Below, piece by piece: positions 59,001-64,000 of a stretch of 64,000 nt of DNA. The translations under genes were made by a program, and so were the position numbers. Each line of letters starts with the position of its first letter. Position 1 is the stretch's first letter. The notes beneath the pieces were generated by a model. It was not told the origin of the DNA. It worked only from the letters and a program-made list of their open reading frames with translations, and made no database searches. This DNA is from DATBJJ01 sp963750915 (GTDB taxonomy: Bacteria > Acidobacteriota > Vicinamibacteria > Vicinamibacterales > 2-12-FULL-66-21), in assembly GCA_963750915.1 (NCBI GenBank), contig CAVVSF010000011.1, positions 679,720-743,719 of the forward strand, in the 5' to 3' direction.

Positions 59001-59477
59001 CTGATGGTCGATTACCCGCGCCAGGCCGAAATCGAGCACCTTCACGTAGCCGTCGCTGCGGACCATGATGTTTTCCGGCTTGATGTCGCGATGGACGATG
59101 CCGGCCGCGTGCGCCGCCGCCAGCGCCCGCGCCACCTGGCGCCCGATCTCGAGGGTGGCGGCGATTGGCTGCGGCGTCTCGAGGATCGTCCGCAGCGTCC
59201 GCCCGTCGATCAGCTCCTGGACGATGTAGAGCTCGCCGCCGGCGGTTTCGCCGACTTCGTGGATCGTGACGATGTTGGGGTGGTTGAGGGCGGAGGCCGC
59301 CCGGGCTTCGCGCAGGAACCGCTGGACGACGTCGGCCTGCTCGTTCGCGGTCTTGCGCAGCAGCTTGAGCGCGACCGGGCGGCTGAGGCGAGTGTCGAAG
59401 CCGCGATAGACCTCGCCCATTCCGCCGCTGCCGATGCGACCGTCGACGCGGTAGTGCCCCAGGGAAGTAGGAGTCAT
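56042..59477 (-). CDS. Ser/Thr kinase fused to AAA ATPase and TPR region, one frameshift
   Basis: About 1,145 residues. The Hanks kinase comes first (GSGGMGEV at 16-23, Lys38, HRDIKPEN 129-136, DFG 149-151, SPEQA). A STAND/AAA-like ATPase follows, with Walker A GEAGIGKT (324-331) and Walker B VVLFLDDLHW. A long TPR-like tail ends in RIKP. One extra base near 56750 splits it into two frames; without it GYP continues as DRADQRARETLTLARSQRQP. This kinase-ATPase-TPR architecture acts as a signal integrator in several phyla. The stop overlaps the patatin start. It is gene 1 of the operon, so it probably senses the signal that calls for the enzymes. Confidence 0.9.
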
Positions 59478-59559
59478 CCTGTGCGGTGGGGTTGCAGCGC
59501 CCGCGAGCACTATACATCCACCGCGCGGCGTGCGGTGCTCTTTCGATGAGCTTTGCGCG

Positions 59560-59565
59560 TATAAT
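59560..59565 (+). promoter_or_regulatory. TATAAT -10 element upstream of acyltransferase gene
   Basis: An exact TATAAT lies 19 bases before the ATG at 59585. The -35 region at the right distance (59537-59542) is weak. It supports the start at 59585 rather than the upstream ATG at 59546, which would place the promoter inside the gene. Confidence 0.5.
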
Positions 59566-59584
59566 TCCGGTTCACCACCTATCT

Positions 59585-60976
59585 ATGGCTACCGCCGCGC
59601 CCGCGGGATCGCGGGCAGATATTCGTCCGTTCGATTTACGCCGCAACTGGAAGTCCCTCACCGCTCGGCCTGCGTTTCACGATCCGGTCGTCGACGGGGT
59701 CCGCGCCCTGGCCATTCTCTGGGTGATGTCGTACCACGTCGTGCTCTTTCACCTCGGCTCGTTCACGACCGAGGCGATCGGCCTCGCGACCGGGCGCTGG
59801 ACGCAGTGGACCAGCCGCGGCGACATGGGCGTCGACCTGTTCTTCGTGATCAGCGGCTATCTGATCGGGTCGATCCTGCTCGGCGAGTACCAGCGGTCGG
59901 GGACGCTGCAGATCCGCCGCTTCTACATCCGGCGCTTCCTGCGGCTGATCCCGGTCTACACCGTCGCCATGATCGTCGGGCTCTACTTCGTGCACAACAT
60001 CCCGCGCGAAGCGATCCTCATGGAGTTCCCGCCCTTCATGAACGCCGACAACATGTGGGCGAACTTTCTCTACGTCAACAACTTCCTGCCGATCAACCGG
60101 CAGTACATGGGATGGTGCTGGTCGCTGGCGATCGAGGAGCAGTTCTACCTGATCCTGCCCGGCTTCATCCTCCTCGTCATGCGCGTCGCCAGGCCGATGC
60201 GCGTGCTCGGGGCGCTGATGCTGCTGGCCGGGGTGATCAGGTGGATCGTGATCGACCGGCACGGCTTCGTGCCGCCGTTCCTCGACCTGCCGAACATGCA
60301 GTCGTGGGTCGATCGCTTCACGATCGAGTACCAGAACCTCTACACCCGTTACGGCGCGCTGCTCGCCGGCGTCATCGGCGCCTATCTGACGGTCTATCAC
60401 CGTGAGCGCCTGGCGCGGTTCTACGCCCGCACCGGCCTGGTCAACCTGCTTGCCCTCGCCTGCATCGCGGTCATCATCCCGACCGGCTACTTCGCGATGT
60501 CGTCGCCGCTCTTCATGGAGATCCCGGTCGCGGCGCGGAAGATCTACTACTCGCACCATCGCGACCTCTTCGCGATGGCGGTGATGTTCCTGGTGCTGGC
60601 GGCAATCCACGCCGCCGGCTTCGTCGGCCGGGGCCTGCGTCGGCTGTTGTCGTGGCGGGCGCTCTTCCCGGTGGCGCAGGTCTCGTACTCGCTCTACCTC
60701 GTGCACGAGATGTTCATGCTGTGGCTCTTTCCAAAGACGGCGCGGCTGCTGGGGCCGTCGCTGGGGGCACACACCACCATCGCTGTCGCCGCGGTGATCG
60801 CGATTGCCATGTCGTTTGCCGGCGCCATCCTTCTCTACCTGCTCGTCGAACAGCCGTCGATGCGGGCACGCGAGCTGCCGGCGGTGCGGCGATGGTCGCG
60901 GAAGAAGGGCGCGAAGGCAGGCGAAGCCGCCGCCGACATCTCGCGCCCCGCTGCCCCCGACGCAAGCCGGGGTTGA
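59585..60976 (+). CDS. membrane acyltransferase (acyltransferase family 3)
   Basis: A 463-residue integral membrane O-acyltransferase with about 10 hydrophobic helices. Conserved motifs are VDGVRALAILWVMSYHVVLF (start, with the family His), DLFFVISGYLIGSILL, RRFYIRRFLRLIPVYTVAMI, and WCWSLAIEEQFYLILPGFIL. Such enzymes acylate surface sugars, peptidoglycan or exported metabolites, usually with acetyl or other acyl groups. The alternative start at ATG 59546 is less likely because a TATAAT lies between. It diverges from the kinase-led operon. The acceptor is unknown. Confidence 0.9.
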   Translation: MATAAPAGSRADIRPFDLRRNWKSLTARPAFHDPVVDGVRALAILWVMSYHVVLFHLGSFTTEAIGLATGRWTQWTSRGDMGVDLFFVISGYLIGSILLGEYQRSGTLQIRRFYIRRFLRLIPVYTVAMIVGLYFVHNIPREAILMEFPPFMNADNMWANFLYVNNFLPINRQYMGWCWSLAIEEQFYLILPGFILLVMRVARPMRVLGALMLLAGVIRWIVIDRHGFVPPFLDLPNMQSWVDRFTIEYQNLYTRYGALLAGVIGAYLTVYHRERLARFYARTGLVNLLALACIAVIIPTGYFAMSSPLFMEIPVAARKIYYSHHRDLFAMAVMFLVLAAIHAAGFVGRGLRRLLSWRALFPVAQVSYSLYLVHEMFMLWLFPKTARLLGPSLGAHTTIAVAAVIAIAMSFAGAILLYLLVEQPSMRARELPAVRRWSRKKGAKAGEAAADISRPAAPDASRG

Positions 60977-61065
60977 CGCGCCGATCCTCCTCGTTGGACC
61001 ATGCACGCGGGTCGCCGGTCACACCGCCGGCGCTCGCGGGCCGGCCCACGGCCAGGAGGTTTGGC

Positions 61066-62220
61066 ATGACCGATCGACTGCGCCAGCGTCTCTCCCGACG
61101 CGGCTTCCTGCAAACTGCCAGCGGCACGATTGCCGCGGCGTCAGCGGCGTCGTTTCCATTCGAGCCCGCGGCGGCGCAGGTGCCGGACATCAAGCTGCCG
61201 GCGCCGCCCGGCAAGCAGGTCGGGTTCGCGCTGGTCGGGCTCGGCAGCCTCGCCATCAACCAGTTGATGCCGGCGTTCGCACGGAGCCAGAAGGCGAAGC
61301 TGGTGGGTTTCGTGAGCGGCCGGCCCGAGAAGGCGAAGCAGCTCGCGCAGCTCTACAACGTCGACGCGAAGAACATCTACACCTACGACACCTACGAGCG
61401 CATCGCCGACAACCCGGCGATCGACGTCATCTACGTCGTCCTGCCCAACAGCATGCACGCGGAGTACACGATCCGCGCCCTCAAGGCGGGAAAGCACGTG
61501 CTCTGCGAGAAGCCGATGGCGAACACGCCGCAGGAATGCGAGCAGATGATCGCCGCGGCCAAGGCGGCAAACCGCAAGCTGATGGTCGGCTACCGGGTGC
61601 GCTACGAACCCTATAACCAGGCGCTGATCGCCTACGCGCGTGAGACGGCCGACGTCGGGCCGACGCGGATGATCCTCGCCGAGGCCGGCTTCAACATCGG
61701 CAACCCGAACCAGTGGCGGCTGAAGAAACAGATGGCCGGCGGCGGGTCGCTGATGGACATCGGCGTCTACGCCCTCAACGCCGCGCGCTATCTCAGCGGC
61801 GAGGAGCCCGTCGCCGTGAACGCGGTGATGCACTCCACGCCGAACGACCCGCGCTTCGCCGAGGTCGAAGAGAACATCAACTTCCAGCTGCGCTTTCCCG
61901 GCGGCATCCTCGCCAACTGCGGCTCGAGCTACGGCGTCAACATCAACCGGCACCGTGTCCTGAAGCCGCGTGGATCCGCCGAGCTCGACCCGGCGTCCAG
62001 CTATACCGGTTTGCGGATGCGCGTCATCCGGGGCGGCGCGATCGAGGAACGCATCCTGCCGCAGCGCGATCACTTCGCGGCGGAGATGGATCACTTCGCC
62101 GGCTGCGTGCTCGACAACACCGAGCCGCTCACGCCGGGCGAGGAAGGCCTGAAGGACATGAAGGTAATCATGGCCATCTACGAGGCGGCGCGGAGCGGCC
62201 GGACCATCACGCTGGCCTGA
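61066..62220 (+). CDS. Tat-exported Gfo/Idh/MocA-family oxidoreductase
   Basis: A 384-residue NAD(P)-dependent oxidoreductase. A twin-arginine signal (LSRRGFLQTASGTIAAASAA) precedes the Rossmann domain (FALVGLGSLAINQLMPAFAR). The conserved Lys-Pro motif is HVLCEKPMAN, and the C-terminal alpha/beta domain includes GGGSLMDIGVYALNAARYLS. The layout resembles periplasmic glucose-fructose oxidoreductase, where tightly bound cofactor is exported with the protein. ATG 61066 has AGGAGG at a good distance. The substrate is probably a sugar or polyol. It follows the acyltransferase by 89 bases. Confidence 0.93.
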   Translation: MTDRLRQRLSRRGFLQTASGTIAAASAASFPFEPAAAQVPDIKLPAPPGKQVGFALVGLGSLAINQLMPAFARSQKAKLVGFVSGRPEKAKQLAQLYNVDAKNIYTYDTYERIADNPAIDVIYVVLPNSMHAEYTIRALKAGKHVLCEKPMANTPQECEQMIAAAKAANRKLMVGYRVRYEPYNQALIAYARETADVGPTRMILAEAGFNIGNPNQWRLKKQMAGGGSLMDIGVYALNAARYLSGEEPVAVNAVMHSTPNDPRFAEVEENINFQLRFPGGILANCGSSYGVNINRHRVLKPRGSAELDPASSYTGLRMRVIRGGAIEERILPQRDHFAAEMDHFAGCVLDNTEPLTPGEEGLKDMKVIMAIYEAARSGRTITLA

Positions 62221-62272
62221 TCACGAACCGCGTCCAGTCCTGCCCGTACGTCTCCCGAAGGAGAGAGTCGTC

Positions 62273-64000
62273 ATGTCGAGTTCGTCCCTCGTTCGCCGCG
62301 TCCTGACAGGTTGTGCTCTCTGCGTCACGCTCGCGCTCGCGCCGCCGCCGGCGCAGGCTCAGCGTGAGGCGACGTCCGCCGACGCGCGACTCCGAGCCCT
62401 CTACACCGAGGAGTGGACGTGGCGGCAGCAGGAACTGGCGCGGGTTGGCAACCAGGCTGGCGACGCCGGCGCGAGCGATCGCTTTCCGAAGGTCGATGCC
62501 GCGTCGCAGCAGGCACGGCTCGCCTACTGGACGAAAGCCCTGGCGATGCTCGACGGCATTCCCGTCGACCAGCTCTCGCCCGAGGAGAAGGTCAACGCCG
62601 AGGTCTTCCGCGCCTCGGTTCGCGCGCTGGCCAACGACGTCCGGTTCCGCACCTACGAAGCGCCCTTCAACAGCGACACCTTCTTCTGGACCGAGTTCAC
62701 GCCGCGCCAGGGCTTTGCGACGGCCGGCGCCTATCGCGCGTATCTCGGCCGCCTGCGCGACGTGCCGCGCTACTTCGACGAGCAAATCGCCAACATGCGC
62801 GCCGGCCTGGCGCGCGGCTACACCGTGCCGCGCGTGTCCGTCGCCGGCCGCGACAAGACGATCGAGCCTTACGTCAAGGGCGACACGAGCAACCCGCTGT
62901 ACGCGCCGTTCACGCAGATGCCGGCGACGATTCCCGCCGCCGACCAGGCGGCGATGCGCGCCGAGGCGGAAACCATCCTGCGCGACGTCGTCGCGCCGGC
63001 CTACGCGCGGCTCCTGACGATGATCCGCGACGAGTACCTGCCGAAGGCGCGCACGACGCTGGCCGCGACCTCGATGCCCGACGGCCAGGCGTTCTACCAG
63101 GCGATGATCGAGAAGTTCACCACGCTCACGCTGACGCCGCAGCAGATTCACGACATCGGCCTGAAGGAGGTCGCGCGCATCCAGGCGGAGATGGAGGCGA
63201 CGAAACAGAAGGCGAACTTCAAGGGCACGATGGCGGAGTTCTTCTCGTTCCTGCGGACCGATCCGCAGTTCTACGCGAAGACCCCGCGCGAGCTGCTGTC
63301 GTACTCGGCCTACGTGTCGAAGAAGGCCGACTGGAAGCTGGCCGAGACGATCGGCTTCCTGCCCCGGCGCCGACACGGCATCCGCCCGGTTCCCGACGCG
63401 CTGGCGCCGATCTACACCGGCGGCCGCGGCGGGCTCGAAGCCTGCCTCATGAACACCTACAACCTGCCGGCGCGCCCGCTCTACACGCTGGCGGCGCTGA
63501 CGCTGCACGAGTGCACGCCCGGCCACAGCTTCCAGGCCGCGCTGGCGCTCGAGGGACCGCAGCGGCCGGCGTTTCGCGCCGGCACTTCGTTTTCAGGCTA
63601 CGGCGAAGGATGGGGGCTCTACACCGAGTGGCTCGGGACGGTGATGGGCATCTACGAGACGCCGTACGAGGACTTCGGCCGGCTCACCTACGAGATGTGG
63701 CGCGCGTCCCGGCTCGTCATCGATACCGGCATCCACCAGTTCGGCTGGAGCCGCGAGAAGGCGATGGACTACCTGCGCGCGAACGCGGCGCTCTCCGAGC
63801 ACGAGATCACGACCGAGGTCGAGCGCTACATCGCGTGGCCTGGACAGGCGCTGGCCTACAAGCTTGGCGAGCTGCAGATCCGCCGTCATCGCCGTGAAGC
63901 CGAGCAGAAGCTCGGCGCCAAGTTCGACCAGCGGCCGTTCCACGACGCCATCCTGGCGATCGGTTCGGTGCCGCTGCCGGTGCTCGAGCAGCGGATGGCC
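62273..64000 (+). CDS. DUF885-family secreted peptidase-like protein, 3' end outside the window
   Basis: At least 576 residues, open to the right edge. I translated the frame directly. A signal peptide (VRRVLTGCALCVTLALAPPP) is followed by the helical DUF885 domain: SPEEKVNAEVFRASVRA, TPQQIHDIGLKEVARIQAEM, the zinc-binding-like motif LHECTPGHSFQ (HExxxPGH), then SFSGYGEGWGLYTEWLG and RYIAWPGQALAYKLGELQIR. The PGH motif is characteristic of DUF885, whose members are thought to be metallopeptidases. ATG 62273 lies in a run preceded by GGAGAG. A local LPRRRHGIRPV differs from the usual LPRLPYGI and may mark a pair of base errors. Confidence 0.85.
   Translation, partial: MSSSSLVRRVLTGCALCVTLALAPPPAQAQREATSADARLRALYTEEWTWRQQELARVGNQAGDAGASDRFPKVDAASQQARLAYWTKALAMLDGIPVDQLSPEEKVNAEVFRASVRALANDVRFRTYEAPFNSDTFFWTEFTPRQGFATAGAYRAYLGRLRDVPRYFDEQIANMRAGLARGYTVPRVSVAGRDKTIEPYVKGDTSNPLYAPFTQMPATIPAADQAAMRAEAETILRDVVAPAYARLLTMIRDEYLPKARTTLAATSMPDGQAFYQAMIEKFTTLTLTPQQIHDIGLKEVARIQAEMEATKQKANFKGTMAEFFSFLRTDPQFYAKTPRELLSYSAYVSKKADWKLAETIGFLPRRRHGIRPVPDALAPIYTGGRGGLEACLMNTYNLPARPLYTLAALTLHECTPGHSFQAALALEGPQRPAFRAGTSFSGYGEGWGLYTEWLGTVMGIYETPYEDFGRLTYEMWRASRLVIDTGIHQFGWSREKAMDYLRANAALSEHEITTEVERYIAWPGQALAYKLGELQIRRHRREAEQKLGAKFDQRPFHDAILAIGSVPLPVLEQRMA

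Overview
This 64 kb window is chromosomal DNA from a high-GC bacterium, most likely Acidobacteriota (Vicinamibacteria-like). The main reason is the gene content. There are five large MacB/FtsX-type orphan permeases of the kind called ADOP (acidobacterial duplicated orphan permease), three with a PadR-family regulator directly upstream. There are also Ser/Thr kinases with TPR tails, a VWFA-related secreted protein, and many small secreted enzymes. The taxonomic call is inference: no rRNA or tRNA gene was recognised.

Layout. 1-4.3 kb: a RibD-type reductase cut by the left edge, then a GT4 glycosyltransferase and a glycogen-debranching-type glucosidase. 5.2-7.5 kb: a CsbD/YflT stress protein and a secreted vanadium haloperoxidase/PAP2 enzyme. 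7.7-11 kb: an ECF sigma factor overlapping a transmembrane Ser/Thr kinase. 11.2-23.1 kb: a secreted protein, PadR-ADOP pair, solute-binding lipoprotein, broken VWFA gene, putative metallopeptidase, a two-component system of actinobacterial type, and a second ADOP. 23.2-28.2 kb: a cNMP-binding histidine kinase coupled to a fused response regulator/thioredoxin-reductase-like protein, then a divergent serine hydrolase/TetR pair. 28.3-32.3 kb: PadR-ADOP, then a truncated sigma factor and a ChrR-like anti-sigma factor. 32.3-38.3 kb: an esterase, an AspT-family transporter, and a nitrosative-stress-like group (NnrS-like membrane protein, DUF3079 protein, RIC di-iron repair protein, Crp/Fnr regulator). 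38.4-44.9 kb: two more ADOPs, a PadR gene and a START-domain protein. 45-48 kb: glpD-glpK. 48.2-50.5 kb: a di-iron beta-lactamase-fold protein, a HEAT-repeat gene, and an AbrB-type antitoxin/Doc-type toxin pair. 50.5-59.5 kb: a four-gene operon in which every junction is a 4-bp start/stop overlap (kinase-AAA-TPR sensor, membrane patatin, di-haem cytochrome c, catalase-like haem protein). 59.6-64 kb: an acyltransferase, a Tat-exported Gfo/Idh/MocA oxidoreductase, and a DUF885 peptidase-like protein cut by the right edge.

About ten genes need one or more single-base frame corrections to read through (VWFA gene, RR/TrxR fusion, esterase, AspT-type transporter, ADOP at 38-41 kb, glpK, HEAT protein, kinase-AAA). 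The lesions are mostly one-base gains or losses in otherwise well-preserved family sequence. A base-level error rate in the assembly is at least as likely as real gene decay, so 'pseudogene' labels here are provisional.

The most interesting unit is the 50.5-59.5 kb operon. It joins a lipid hydrolase to two haem proteins under a large signalling protein and could be a lipid-oxidation (oxylipin-like) pathway. That function is inferred from family knowledge and has not been shown.
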